A stretch of 64,000 nucleotides of DNA from Putridiphycobacter sp965230485 (GTDB taxonomy: Bacteria > Bacteroidota > Bacteroidia > Flavobacteriales_D > Crocinitomicaceae). The notes beneath the pieces were generated by a model. It saw only the letters and a list, made by a program, of their open reading frames with translations. It searched no databases and was not told where the DNA came from. The position numbers were made by a program, and so were the translations under genes. Below are positions 34,704 to 43,657 of this stretch, one piece after another; within the stretch, counting starts at the first letter, position 1; the number at the start of each line of letters is the position of its first letter. Where the stretch lies: the NCBI GenBank assembly GCA_965230485.1, contig CBDDLA010000001.1, forward strand, positions 434,001-498,000, read 5' to 3'.

Positions 34704-36842
34704 CTAAAATCTTATCCCAATAACGCAAACATCATCAACCTGTTCAATATCTCCACGCCACTTTTGAAATTTATCATTAAGTAAAGTCCTCTGAATATCC
34801 ATTTGCTTGCTCTGAATACTGTGAAGATAAGTTTTTAAAGGTTTCTTTTTTAGCTTCTTGCCCTTTTCTCCTCCAAATTGATCTGGAAAACCATCTGACA
34901 ATAAATAAATAGTATCTCCAGCTGAAATAGTGATTTCTTCCTGAGTAAAAGGATTGAGCTTTTCTTGCCATCCAACCGGCTGCCTATTGGCTTTTATTTC
35001 AATTATCTCTTTACCTTTTCTTGCTAACCACAATCCATTATTCGCTCCAGCCGTTTTTATCTTATCACCTTTTATAACACAAATTGTAATATCCATTCCA
35101 TCTCTCATCCCCTTACCTGCTCTGGTAAACCTATCTATAACAATTTCTCTAGTTTTGTTCAAAATTTCAGCCGGTTCTAAAATGCTTAGCTCCTTTACAA
35201 CCTTATTTAGTGCACTAGAGCAAACTATACTCACCAAGGCACCAGGAACCCCATGCCCCGTACAATCAGCTACCGCAATTACTTTCGTTTGAGAGTCTTC
35301 ATCATATTCAAACCAATAAAAATCACCACTTACAACATCTTTTGGCTTAAATAAGACGAAATGACTTTCAAAATGATGACTTAATAGCTCATCTGTTGGT
35401 AAAAAGACATCTTGTAAGCGCTTAGAATAATGAATGCTTTGTTGAATTTCATAGTGGCTTTGTTGAATCTCATGATGGCTTTCCTCAAGTTCATGATGTT
35501 GCAATGTAATGATGTCATGATCACGTTTTTTTCTCTGGTAAGTCCTATATGCAAACGCACCAAATATAAGCATCAGCCCTATTCCACCGAACAAGGCATA
35601 TTTTTGCGTTCTATCTTTTTGAATTTGGGCTTCTTGCTCGCTAATTCTTAACAAGTTTAACTCTTGCGACTTCACAAATTCAAGACTATCTGCAAAAGCT
35701 TTCTTTTCATAATCATGTTCAAATTTTAAATTCAAAGTTGTTTCCTGCAATTTTAAATCTGTTAAACTGTCATTGAGTAAGTAATATTCCTCATTAAAAA
35801 AAAGTGCTAATTTATAGTCTTTTAGTTCTTTGTATAGTTCATAAAGCAACTTAGAAGCCTCTCTTTGCGTTAAAAAAATACCATAATCTTTAGATTTCTC
35901 ATAAGCATCTACCAGATACATTGCTGCTAAATCAGGTTCTTCAAGATTTAAGTAGTTCCCCCCCAAATGAACCTCAGTTGTTACTACATTTTGTTTATCT
36001 TCTACTTCGTAAAAAGCATCAAGTGCTTTATGATAAAAATCTAAACTTTTGTCAAATTTTCTCTTTTGGTGCAATAAGTGTCCTTTATTTAAAAAATAGG
36101 TTCCCAGAGCTCTGGTATCATCAGAAGCGTTTATGTATATATAAGCACTATCTAAATATTGTTCCGACAAATCAGAATTATTCATATCACCGTAAACGGC
36201 GCCAATATTAAGTAAATTCTGTCCTACGTCTTTTTCATTTTGAAACTGACGATTTAAAACCAAACTTTTCTGATGATAATTAAGTGACAGTTGAAACATT
36301 TTTTGCTCGTTATAAAGCACACCCAAATTATTGTATGCCCGAGCAAGTTTAGAGTCTTCATTATACTTTTCAAATATTTTAATGGCTTTAAAATAATATT
36401 GAGCAGATTTTTTTAAGTCTCCTTTATCATTATAAATAGTTCCTAAATTCGAATAAGTTGCCCCTGCTTTTGCCTCTAAATCATTTGACAGATAGAATTC
36501 TACAGCTTTCTCATATGTAGAAACAGCATCATTTATTTTTCCAAGGATTGTGAGGGCAACTGCTTGATGATTAAGTGCAGCCCCCATAAATTCTAATTGA
36601 TTAAATTCTTCTGCTCGTTGATACAAATCTTCTGACAGGATTAGTGCAGAATCTGGATTATAGAACATATAATTATTCCAAATGTAGTCTTTGTAGGCGT
36701 CCAATCTAATCGTGTCGTGATTTTCAGCTTTTTTCCAAACATACCATAGACTGTCTTTGACTTGAGCACTGCCCCATAATGGTACAAAGCAAATTATCAA
36801 AAACAAAAAAGTTTCCTTGCAAAGTCTTGTAAGATTAATCAT
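34704..36842 (-). CDS. TPR-containing SpoIIE-type PP2C serine/threonine phosphatase
   Basis: 712 residues. Signal peptide (LFLIICFVPLWGSAQ); about six TPR units (residues ~70-345, e.g. AGATYSNLGTIYNDKGDLKKSAQYYFKAI, ARAYNNLGVLYNEQKM); one membrane helix (YALFGGIGLMLIFGAFAYRTY, ~410-430); a His/Gln-rich heptad linker with EESHHEIQQSHYEIQQS; then a cytosolic SpoIIE domain (PKDVVSGDFYWFEY, VADCTGHGVPGALVSIVCS, IYLLSDGFPDQFG, late Asp-Asp DDVCVIG). The topology is periplasmic TPR sensor to cytosolic phosphatase. A partner-switching role is inferred from the family. No anti-sigma factor or antagonist is adjacent. Confidence 0.88.
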   Translation of the reverse strand: MINLTRLCKETFLFLIICFVPLWGSAQVKDSLWYVWKKAENHDTIRLDAYKDYIWNNYMFYNPDSALILSEDLYQRAEEFNQLEFMGAALNHQAVALTILGKINDAVSTYEKAVEFYLSNDLEAKAGATYSNLGTIYNDKGDLKKSAQYYFKAIKIFEKYNEDSKLARAYNNLGVLYNEQKMFQLSLNYHQKSLVLNRQFQNEKDVGQNLLNIGAVYGDMNNSDLSEQYLDSAYIYINASDDTRALGTYFLNKGHLLHQKRKFDKSLDFYHKALDAFYEVEDKQNVVTTEVHLGGNYLNLEEPDLAAMYLVDAYEKSKDYGIFLTQREASKLLYELYKELKDYKLALFFNEEYYLLNDSLTDLKLQETTLNLKFEHDYEKKAFADSLEFVKSQELNLLRISEQEAQIQKDRTQKYALFGGIGLMLIFGAFAYRTYQRKKRDHDIITLQHHELEESHHEIQQSHYEIQQSIHYSKRLQDVFLPTDELLSHHFESHFVLFKPKDVVSGDFYWFEYDEDSQTKVIAVADCTGHGVPGALVSIVCSSALNKVVKELSILEPAEILNKTREIVIDRFTRAGKGMRDGMDITICVIKGDKIKTAGANNGLWLARKGKEIIEIKANRQPVGWQEKLNPFTQEEITISAGDTIYLLSDGFPDQFGGEKGKKLKKKPLKTYLHSIQSKQMDIQRTLLNDKFQKWRGDIEQVDDVCVIGIRF

Positions 36843-36977
36843 GTAAACTATTCATTCGGTAAATCAACAGCCCTAAATGTACATAATTTTCAGCTGTAAT
36901 TTGCTTCATACAAAGACTTACTTTTAATAGGTTAAAATCTACCATTTTCCCAACAAATTATCTTTTAAAGCACAAGC

Positions 36978-37505
36978 CTAATTATTCAATAAGTCAAATA
37001 AAACGGATCTTTTTTTAAACAATTGACTTTCTTCAATTGCTGGAAGGGCCTTAAATGTGAGGTCACGTAAAGGTTCATAAAGCAATGACGCCTCCTTAAA
37101 ATCTTTCGAAATAAACTCATTTTTTTCATCAATTGACTCTAGTACAATTACCAACATGCTAGATACCAATAACATTTTTAATGCTCCAAAAAGCAGTCCT
37201 GCCATTTTGTTAAATAAAGATAATGCTGCCATAGAAACTGCTTTTTCGAGTAATCGTCCTAAGAAAAATACCATAGCTCCGACCAATAAAAAGGTTAAGC
37301 AAAAGGCAATAATTGGCAAGTAGTCAGATTTTATTTCAAGACTATCGAATAGAAAAGTTGACATGCGATCAGCAAAGTGTATGGCTCCATAAATACCTGC
37401 AAAAAGTGCTAAAAGCGTAAATATTTCAATAATAAAACCTTTTCTAAAGCCTTTCCATGCGCCATACAAAATTGGAATTAATAATATAAAATCTAAATAA
37501 TTCAT
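36978..37505 (-). CDS. CvpA family membrane protein
   Basis: 175 residues with four hydrophobic helices (within about residues 5-125). The N-terminus FILLIPILYGAWKGFRKGFIIEIFTLLALFAGIYGA carries the CvpA motif G-x-x-x-G-F-x-x-G. A soluble helical tail follows. CvpA is required for colicin V production in E. coli and for bile and stress tolerance elsewhere. The biochemical function is unresolved. It stands alone and is divergent from the 116-residue conserved protein. Confidence 0.85.
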   Translation of the reverse strand: MNYLDFILLIPILYGAWKGFRKGFIIEIFTLLALFAGIYGAIHFADRMSTFLFDSLEIKSDYLPIIAFCLTFLLVGAMVFFLGRLLEKAVSMAALSLFNKMAGLLFGALKMLLVSSMLVIVLESIDEKNEFISKDFKEASLLYEPLRDLTFKALPAIEESQLFKKRSVLFDLLNN

Positions 37506-37539
37506 TGAACGTTTAAAGATATATTCAATTTATACACAT

Positions 37540-37547
37540 TACCTTTG
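37540..37547 (+). promoter_or_regulatory. -7 element upstream of the 116-residue conserved protein
   Basis: TACCTTTG matches TAnnTTTG exactly, 35 nt upstream of the ATG at 37583. Confidence 0.45.
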
Positions 37548-37582
37548 CCTTAGCTAAAATTACTCACAATCGTATTTTAATA

Positions 37583-37933
37583 ATGGATCATAAATTAGAA
37601 CAAGAATTTCAGGAAGTCACAAAAAAAATCAATCGATTATTTGAAGCAGACATGGACTTGAACGGCATCATTACCATGATTGGTGTTCAAGAACTTGGAC
37701 ATGGATTCCGAAAATTTTCGAAAGATGAAAAATTGAATTTAATGCATATCGCTACTTGTACTATCTTGGAACCATATGGGTATTATAAATACACGCATGA
37801 TGATGATGATGGTTGGCCTCACTTTGAAAACGTCCAAAAACTGCCATTTTTAAGCGACAAACAGCAGGAACACCTCCTTAAAGAAGCAATTATTCAATAC
37901 TTTAAAGTCAATGAATATTTAGAAGAAGAATAA
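37583..37933 (+). CDS. Conserved hypothetical protein (116 residues)
   Basis: A soluble, acidic protein with no signal peptide. Visible features are a helical N-terminus (QEFQEVTKKINRLFEADMDLNGIITMIGVQELGHGF), an HIATCTILEPYGYY segment and the run YTHDDDDGWPHFENV. The Asp/His cluster could bind metal, but I cannot assign a family. A -7 element upstream and normal codon use support it as a real gene. It converges on the DUF1801 gene with a 22-nt gap. Confidence 0.65.
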   Translation: MDHKLEQEFQEVTKKINRLFEADMDLNGIITMIGVQELGHGFRKFSKDEKLNLMHIATCTILEPYGYYKYTHDDDDGWPHFENVQKLPFLSDKQQEHLLKEAIIQYFKVNEYLEEE

Positions 37934-37955
37934 AAATTTAGCTATTGTTAATACA

Positions 37956-38327
37956 TTATTTTTTTCTTTTTGACTTATAAGGAATCGCCTCATCAAGCAA
38001 TATTGCTTCATGTAAAGTTTCCTTAACAGAATGTAATTCAATACTATTTAGATTAGAAAACTCAATACTCCTGAGTTGTTTTCTGCCGCTGTCTTTCAAA
38101 AGTCCATTTTCATTTGATAATTCATTCCCCCTCATAAATGCCAATTCAGTCATGCCATTCTTTAGTGGCTTTAAGTAACAAATCCAACTGATATTATAGT
38201 AACACGGGTTATTGAATGTCAACCTATCCGTCAATCCAAAATCCTTAGTCAGTAAATTATGAAAAAAATACATAATTTCCTTTTGAGGTGTCTCAAATTG
38301 GTTAATCCTGTTCTCTACTTCAACCAT
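37956..38327 (-). CDS. DUF1801 domain-containing protein
   Basis: 123 residues with the YdhG/DUF1801 pattern: helical start NRINQFETPQKEIMYFFHNLL, then DRLTFNNPCYYNISWICYLKPLKNGMTELAFMRG, and the C-terminal helix KETLHEAILLDEA. The fold is small alpha/beta, function unknown, with a basic C-terminal tail (SKRKK). It is possibly co-transcribed with the carboxylase gene upstream (35-nt gap). Confidence 0.78.
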   Translation of the reverse strand: MVEVENRINQFETPQKEIMYFFHNLLTKDFGLTDRLTFNNPCYYNISWICYLKPLKNGMTELAFMRGNELSNENGLLKDSGRKQLRSIEFSNLNSIELHSVKETLHEAILLDEAIPYKSKRKK

Positions 38328-38362
38328 CTTATATCAATCACATTATAGATTAATTAAGATAT

Positions 38363-40006
38363 TTATGTTTGAATCGCTCCTACATTGTATCGCTCCGTAA
38401 TTGGCGCATGATTGGCCATTTCAATCCCCATTGAAATAACTGTTCTTGTATCAACTGGATTTATAATGGCATCATACCACAAACGAGAAGCTGCATAATA
38501 AGGAGAAATTTGTTTATCGTACCTCGATTTTATGCGATTATAAATCTCTTTTTCCGATTGTTTAGTAATTTTTTCACCTTTCTTTTTTAGTGAAGCCACT
38601 TCAATTGACAATAAGGTTTTAGCGGCCGAAGCACCACTCATCACTGCTAGTTCAGCAGTTGGCCACGCTACAATTAATCGTGGATCGTAGGCCTTACCGC
38701 ACATGGCATAATTGCCAGCACCGTAAGAATTTCCTATCACTACAGTAAATTTAGGAACTACTGAGTTCGACATAGCGCTAACCAACTTAGCCCCATCTTT
38801 TATAATCCCTGAATGCTCAGATTTTGAACCGACCATAAAACCAGTGACATCTTGTAAAAATACCAATGGAATATTTTTCTGATTGCATACCATTATAAAA
38901 CGCGCTGCTTTGTCAGCAGAATCATTATATATTACACCTCCAAATTGCATTTCTCCTTTAGCATTTTTAACGAGCTTTCTTTGATTAGCTACAATGCCTA
39001 CACTCCATCCTTCAATTCTTGCGTATCCACAAACAATGGTTTTACCATAATCAGATTTATATTCTGTAAAATCAGAATCATCAACTAAATGAGCAATAAT
39101 ATCTTTGGTATCGTAAGGTTTCGCTCTATCTCTTGGAAAAGCACTATAAATATCTTTCAACGGCATTTTAGGAGAAATAACTTCTTTCCTATCAAAGCCA
39201 GCTTTATCCTTCTCACCTATTTTATCCATTAAACCTTTAATGGTTTTTAAGCAGTCTTCATCATCTTTAGATTTATAATCACAAACCCCACTAATATTGG
39301 TTTGAGTAGTTGCACCTCCGAGGGTTTCATTATCAATTGTTTCACCTATTGCAGCTTTAACCAGATATGAACCGGCTAAAAAGATGGTGCCTGTTTTATC
39401 TACAATTAATGATTCATCTGACATAATCGGTAAATAGGCTCCACCCGCCACACAACTTCCCATAACTGCAGATATTTGCGTAATTCCCATTGCAGACATC
39501 CTAGCGTTATTTCTAAAAATTCGTCCAAAATGTTCTTTATCCGGAAATATTTCATCTTGTAAAGGTAAATATACACCTGCGCTATCTACCAAATAGATAA
39601 TAGGCAAGTGATTTTCCATGGCAATTTCTTGTGCCCTTAAATTCTTTTTAGCTGTAATAGGGAACCAAGCACCAGCTTTAACGGTGGCATCATTAGCAAC
39701 AATTATACATTGTTTTCCACTTACATACCCAATTTTGATGACAACTCCACCACTTGGACAACCTCCATGCTCAGGATACATTTCATCTCCAACAAAAGCA
39801 CCAATTTCTATCGTGTTTGAATTATCGTCAACTAAAAAATCAATTCGTTCACGAGCAGTCATTTTCCCTTTTCCCTTATGTTTTTCAATTCTGGACTTTC
39901 CTCCACCCAAGTAGATACTATCTAGCTTCTGCTCCATTTCTGAAATTAAGAGTCTCATGCTATCATCATTCTTATTTGCTTCCAAGGTTTTTTTTTCTAC
40001 TGCCAT
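38363..40006 (-). CDS. Acyl-CoA carboxylase beta subunit (carboxyltransferase)
   Basis: 547 residues from the ATG at 40006. A frame extension to a TTG at 40051 lies on top of the promoter -7 element, so the downstream ATG is favoured. Two crotonase-like carboxyltransferase halves are seen: GKMTARERIDFLVDD, EHGGCPSGGVVIKIG, MGSCVAGGAYLPIMSDESLIV (N-half); VCGYARIEGWSVGIVANQ, FLQDVTGFMVGSKSEHSGII, GNSYGAGNYAMCGKAYDPRL (C-half). It transfers carboxyl from biotin to an acyl-CoA such as propionyl- or methylcrotonyl-CoA. The biotin carboxylase/BCCP subunit is not in the window, so substrate remains open. Confidence 0.9.
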   Translation of the reverse strand: MAVEKKTLEANKNDDSMRLLISEMEQKLDSIYLGGGKSRIEKHKGKGKMTARERIDFLVDDNSNTIEIGAFVGDEMYPEHGGCPSGGVVIKIGYVSGKQCIIVANDATVKAGAWFPITAKKNLRAQEIAMENHLPIIYLVDSAGVYLPLQDEIFPDKEHFGRIFRNNARMSAMGITQISAVMGSCVAGGAYLPIMSDESLIVDKTGTIFLAGSYLVKAAIGETIDNETLGGATTQTNISGVCDYKSKDDEDCLKTIKGLMDKIGEKDKAGFDRKEVISPKMPLKDIYSAFPRDRAKPYDTKDIIAHLVDDSDFTEYKSDYGKTIVCGYARIEGWSVGIVANQRKLVKNAKGEMQFGGVIYNDSADKAARFIMVCNQKNIPLVFLQDVTGFMVGSKSEHSGIIKDGAKLVSAMSNSVVPKFTVVIGNSYGAGNYAMCGKAYDPRLIVAWPTAELAVMSGASAAKTLLSIEVASLKKKGEKITKQSEKEIYNRIKSRYDKQISPYYAASRLWYDAIINPVDTRTVISMGIEMANHAPITERYNVGAIQT

Positions 40007-40048
40007 TATTGATTCTTTATCTGTAAGTTTGTGTTGTTTATATTGTTT

Positions 40049-40056
40049 CAAATATA
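40049..40056 (-). promoter_or_regulatory. -7 element of the acyl-CoA carboxylase gene
   Basis: CAAATATA on the plus strand is TATATTTG on the minus strand (TAnnTTTG). Transcription would begin near 40042, downstream of the alternative TTG start at 40051, which argues for translation from the ATG at 40006. Confidence 0.5.
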
Positions 40057-40098
40057 AGTAATCTTTATATTAAAACAAGCTTGCACTAAGTAGTAAAG

Positions 40099-40542
40099 AT
40101 GACCGAAATAACAAATTTTAATATCCGGGTTTATGGTATCATTATCAATACCAAAAATGAGATTTTAATTTCTACAGAAAACTATGGTGACCGTACTTTA
40201 AGAAAATTTATTGGAGGTGGCCTTGAGAAAGGAGAAGGGATTAAAAATGCGCTTGAACGAGAATTTATGGAAGAGCTTAGTTCTGAGATATTAGTTAAGG
40301 AGCTATTCTATATTAATGATTTTTTCCAAGCCTCTTTTTTTAAAAAGGAAGATCAAATTATTAGCATTTACTATCTCGTTTCGCCAAAAGATTGGGCTAA
40401 ATTCATGAAAAAAATCGACTTGAACCATTTGAATCAAAAGTTGAGTTGGCATGAATTAAAAAGCTTTAATTCAAATAATTTATCACTACCCATTGACAAA
40501 GTAGTATTAGAAAAATTAAAGCACAAAAAAACCCAGATATAA
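40099..40542 (+). CDS. Nudix hydrolase
   Basis: 147 residues with a Nudix box G-x5-E-x7-REFMEELSSEI (from about residue 36: GGGLEKGEG...EREFMEELSS). The usual Gly after EE-x is Ser here. The beta-strand frame is otherwise intact (IRVYGIIINTKNEILIST). Nudix enzymes hydrolyse nucleoside diphosphates linked to another moiety. The substrate cannot be told from sequence. The gene's stop lies inside the bidirectional terminator that separates it from the acidic lipoprotein gene. Confidence 0.85.
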   Translation: MTEITNFNIRVYGIIINTKNEILISTENYGDRTLRKFIGGGLEKGEGIKNALEREFMEELSSEILVKELFYINDFFQASFFKKEDQIISIYYLVSPKDWAKFMKKIDLNHLNQKLSWHELKSFNSNNLSLPIDKVVLEKLKHKKTQI

Positions 40543-40556
40543 AACCTGGGTTTTCA
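40525..40556. terminator. Bidirectional terminator between Nudix and acidic lipoprotein genes
   Basis: Stem AAAACCCAG (40527-40535) pairs with CTGGGTTTT (40546-40554), with A-rich sequence on the left and T residues on the right, so it can end both converging transcripts. The Nudix stop codon (40540-40542) is in its loop. Confidence 0.82.
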
Positions 40557-40573
40557 ATTTATAATTTCAGCTA

Positions 40574-41071
40574 TTACTTTAAACTTTCAAGTGCTTCGTT
40601 AGCTTCATCCATTACCTCAGAAGCATTTTCCTGAACTTCTTCGATCAATTCAGCCCCATTTTCCTCAAGTCCTTCTAAAAGATCTCCCATTCCTTCTTCC
40701 ATATCTTCTAGACCTTCCATTCCTTCTTCCATATCAAAGTTTTGATACGCATTTTGCATTTGATCCATGATTAAAGTTTCTAATTCTTTCATTGCTGGAC
40801 AATCTGCAACAAATTCTTCTCTTTTTGCTTCCTGTTCTTCAGCAGATAAATCTTGCATCTCCTTGTTTAACTTGTCACCTAAAGCTTCACATTTTTCTAA
40901 TTCAGCTTTATTGGCTTCCTCGAAAGCCTTCATTTTCTCCTCATCCATTCCTACTTCTTTAAATCCTTCTAGACTTAATTCTGTACAACTGCATAATGTT
41001 GGTTCAGATTCCCCACAAGACACTAAAGCAACTACTGATAATGCTGCTACAACTACATTTTTAATTTTCAT
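40574..41071 (-). CDS. Acidic Glu/Met-rich lipoprotein
   Basis: 165 residues. The lipobox (VALVSCGES, Cys ~19) is followed by CSCTELS, a helical mid-section with three further Cys (EKCEALGDKL, VADCPAMKEL) and an acidic repetitive C-terminal half (MEEGMEGLEDMEEGMGDLLEG, then EEVQENASEVMDEANEALESL). The mature part is probably all-helical and strongly negative. I do not recognise a family. It resembles the lipoprotein at 26597-26890 in composition and in being monocistronic. A -7 element precedes it and a bidirectional terminator follows. Confidence 0.72.
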   Translation of the reverse strand: MKIKNVVVAALSVVALVSCGESEPTLCSCTELSLEGFKEVGMDEEKMKAFEEANKAELEKCEALGDKLNKEMQDLSAEEQEAKREEFVADCPAMKELETLIMDQMQNAYQNFDMEEGMEGLEDMEEGMGDLLEGLEENGAELIEEVQENASEVMDEANEALESLK

Positions 41072-41100
41072 AATTTGGTTATTGATTCTTTAAAACATTT

Positions 41101-41108
41101 CAAAATTA
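41101..41108 (-). promoter_or_regulatory. -7 element of the acidic lipoprotein gene
   Basis: CAAAATTA on the plus strand reads TAATTTTG on the minus strand (TAnnTTTG), 29 nt upstream of the ATG at 41071. Confidence 0.45.
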
Positions 41109-41254
41109 GCCTAATATTTTACAATAGGCACTTTTTATGCATTTTTTTTGATTTATAGAGATTTCCTATTGTATTTAAGCGTACCCCTATCGCCTAATTG
41201 TACTTAATAGAATAAAAAAACGTATATTAGTATCATATTATTATTCAAGTGACT

Positions 41255-43450
41255 ATGAAACAACTTTTATTAGTGTTTTGCATTGTTTCTTTTTTAAATG
41301 AGGCTTTTAGCCAAAATCAAGGAGAGGTGTGCTCGAACCCCATATTAATTAATTGCAACAATACAATAACAAGCACCCCATCCCATGCTACTAATTTAAC
41401 AGCCTTTACTGGAAACGATTACAGTTGTTTATCAAGTGGGCCAAATGACACAACAAGCCTTCAAAATGCTCAATGGTTGTATCTTAAAACATCTGATGAT
41501 GGTTTTATAGCAGGTCTTGGTTTCGATATGCAAACAAGCGGAAACTATTATTCTTATGTCATTTATGGTCCTTTTAATAGCTATTCTGACATGATTGGTA
41601 ATTGCAACGCGCTTGGTAGTGCAAGTGCACCAATTATTGCTTGCCATGACTCTATACAAAGCCCTACGGGTTGGTCATTATATTCACCAGCAAATAATCA
41701 AGAACAGTTTTTCTTAATGCTTTTTACTTCCGATACAAGCGGTTTTAAAGTTAATCTTGGTCAGATTTCTACTTCCAGTTCTCTCACAATACCAAATCTT
41801 CCGATCATAGATCAATCAGTTTGCCCGGGATCACATAATTTTAATATCAAAACTTTTATTGATCAAAATCAAAACGGAATTTTCGATAATAATGAAAGCA
41901 TATTTTATACCAGTTCAACAATACCATCGATAACTCCCGCTCCTCAATATTGGTATAATTTGGGTAGTTTCCTATTTACAGTGAATTACGATTTTGTGAT
42001 CATTAATCCTGGAGCACCGACAACCCATACCATTACAAGTCCTGCTTTTAATAATTTCATTTATACAACCCCTAATAGTTATTCTATAACGGTTGACAGT
42101 GTGAATTTAACCTATGATACACTTTTTTTTGGTTTATATCCTAGCTCAACAGTTTCAGATATTACTCACGGTTTTCCACTTCAAAATGCAATTACACATT
42201 GTGTATTAGGCGGCTCTGCATTTTCTGCTGTGTCTAATTCAGGTACTCAACCTTTTGTTAGTGTTGATCTTGAAATCATTATAGATCCAGCACTATCGCT
42301 TCAGTCTGCGTCAACACAGAATATGGCTTCAATTACACCTACTTCTGTAGTTAACAACAGTCACTTCTTCTCACTTGACACACTTGATGTTTTCTCATCC
42401 GAATTTTTGAATTTAAACTTACTTCCCGATTCTGCTGTGTTGTCTACTGATACGATTATACCAATATACTCTATTATGACCGCTGTTGATAACCTGGGAA
42501 ATACATTTACTGATACTGACACACTTCAATTATTAACCGTATGCTCCTATGACCCAAATACAAAGTTAGTGTTCCCAAATGGAAAAAATAGTGAGGAGTA
42601 TATCAAATTATCAGACAATTTAGAATATATAATTCGCTTTCAGAATACTGGGTCTAGTCTTGCTGTGGACGTAAAGTTGATCGATACAATTTCGGATCAT
42701 CTAGATTTAAATACGTTTCAATTTATTAACTCTGATCATAATGCTGATGTTACTATTGATGCCAATAACAGGATAATTACTTTTATGCATCAAAATATTT
42801 ACCTTCCAGACAGTGCAACAGATCCTTTAGGGAGTCACGGCTATGTCAGATATCGTATCAAACCTAAACAAACCCTTTTACCTAAAACTGAAATCCGCAA
42901 TTTTGCAGATATTTACTTCGACTTTAATGCGCCTGTCAGAACTGATACAGCATTAAGTATTGTAGAATGCTATATTGACCCTAATATTTCCATTAGTCAG
43001 TCTGATGATAATTGGGATATACTCTTAGTTAATAATGTCAATTTAGAATCTTATAGGTGGTATTTTAATGGAGATTTAATATCCAATCAAAATAGTTATT
43101 TTACTCAAATTTCAGAAAATGGTATGTATACTGTCATTGTCACTGATGAATATGGATGCGAGTTTTCAGCCGATTTTTTAGTAGATTATGCTAGTGTTGA
43201 GCATAATAGTTTAGGTGAGCTAAAAATATATCCTATCCCATCCAACGGCCTTATCAATATTGAATTGGATCATTCTGAAATTCAAAACATATTCATTCTA
43301 GATGCTTTAGGTAAGCAAATCAATAATTATCAAGGTCTTAACACCTCTAAAGTGTTGCTCAATGAACACAATTTATCAAAAGGGATCTACTTCATTCAAA
43401 TAATGGATGAATTTGACAACACAATAACCAAAAGACTGATTATAGAATAA
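41255..43450 (+). CDS. T9SS type A sorted secreted protein with conserved-repeat (DUF11/DUF7619-like) domain
   Basis: 731 residues from the ATG at 41255; a GTG two codons earlier is possible. A signal peptide (QLLLVFCIVSFLNEAFSQ) is followed by a Cys-containing N-terminal domain (GEVCSNPILINCNNTI). A conserved-repeat domain spans about residues 430-575 (YIIRFQNTGSSLAVDVKLIDTI ... RNFADIYFDFNAPVRTD). The C-terminus has a type A sorting domain (LKIYPIPSNGLINIEL, LGKQINNYQG, LSKGIYFIQI). It is inferred to be exported by T9SS and attached or released at the surface; function unknown. Confidence 0.85.
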   Translation: MKQLLLVFCIVSFLNEAFSQNQGEVCSNPILINCNNTITSTPSHATNLTAFTGNDYSCLSSGPNDTTSLQNAQWLYLKTSDDGFIAGLGFDMQTSGNYYSYVIYGPFNSYSDMIGNCNALGSASAPIIACHDSIQSPTGWSLYSPANNQEQFFLMLFTSDTSGFKVNLGQISTSSSLTIPNLPIIDQSVCPGSHNFNIKTFIDQNQNGIFDNNESIFYTSSTIPSITPAPQYWYNLGSFLFTVNYDFVIINPGAPTTHTITSPAFNNFIYTTPNSYSITVDSVNLTYDTLFFGLYPSSTVSDITHGFPLQNAITHCVLGGSAFSAVSNSGTQPFVSVDLEIIIDPALSLQSASTQNMASITPTSVVNNSHFFSLDTLDVFSSEFLNLNLLPDSAVLSTDTIIPIYSIMTAVDNLGNTFTDTDTLQLLTVCSYDPNTKLVFPNGKNSEEYIKLSDNLEYIIRFQNTGSSLAVDVKLIDTISDHLDLNTFQFINSDHNADVTIDANNRIITFMHQNIYLPDSATDPLGSHGYVRYRIKPKQTLLPKTEIRNFADIYFDFNAPVRTDTALSIVECYIDPNISISQSDDNWDILLVNNVNLESYRWYFNGDLISNQNSYFTQISENGMYTVIVTDEYGCEFSADFLVDYASVEHNSLGELKIYPIPSNGLINIELDHSEIQNIFILDALGKQINNYQGLNTSKVLLNEHNLSKGIYFIQIMDEFDNTITKRLIIE

Positions 43451-43657
43451 TAACTTAGCTTCGGATTTAGCAAATTGAATCAATATTTGATTAATAAGCT
43501 GAATTTATAATTATAGTATCTAAAACATCTGTTAATTCTTGTTACTTTCTGAGCCTTTTGGATTATAATTATTAGATTTATGTTACTAACAATATAAAGT
43601 CGATTAAAAGTCGTATTCAATACTTCAATTAAACCAAACATAGATTATTTTTATCTT

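Noticed and set aside
38363..40051. Acyl-CoA carboxylase starting at TTG 40051
   Set aside because: The TTG coincides with the promoter -7 element and adds residues not found in the family; ATG at 40006 is preferred.
43451..43657. Repeated ATAATTAT and AAAGTCG motifs upstream of the lytic transglycosylase
   Set aside because: Short AT-rich repeats without consistent spacing; no regulator site could be supported.
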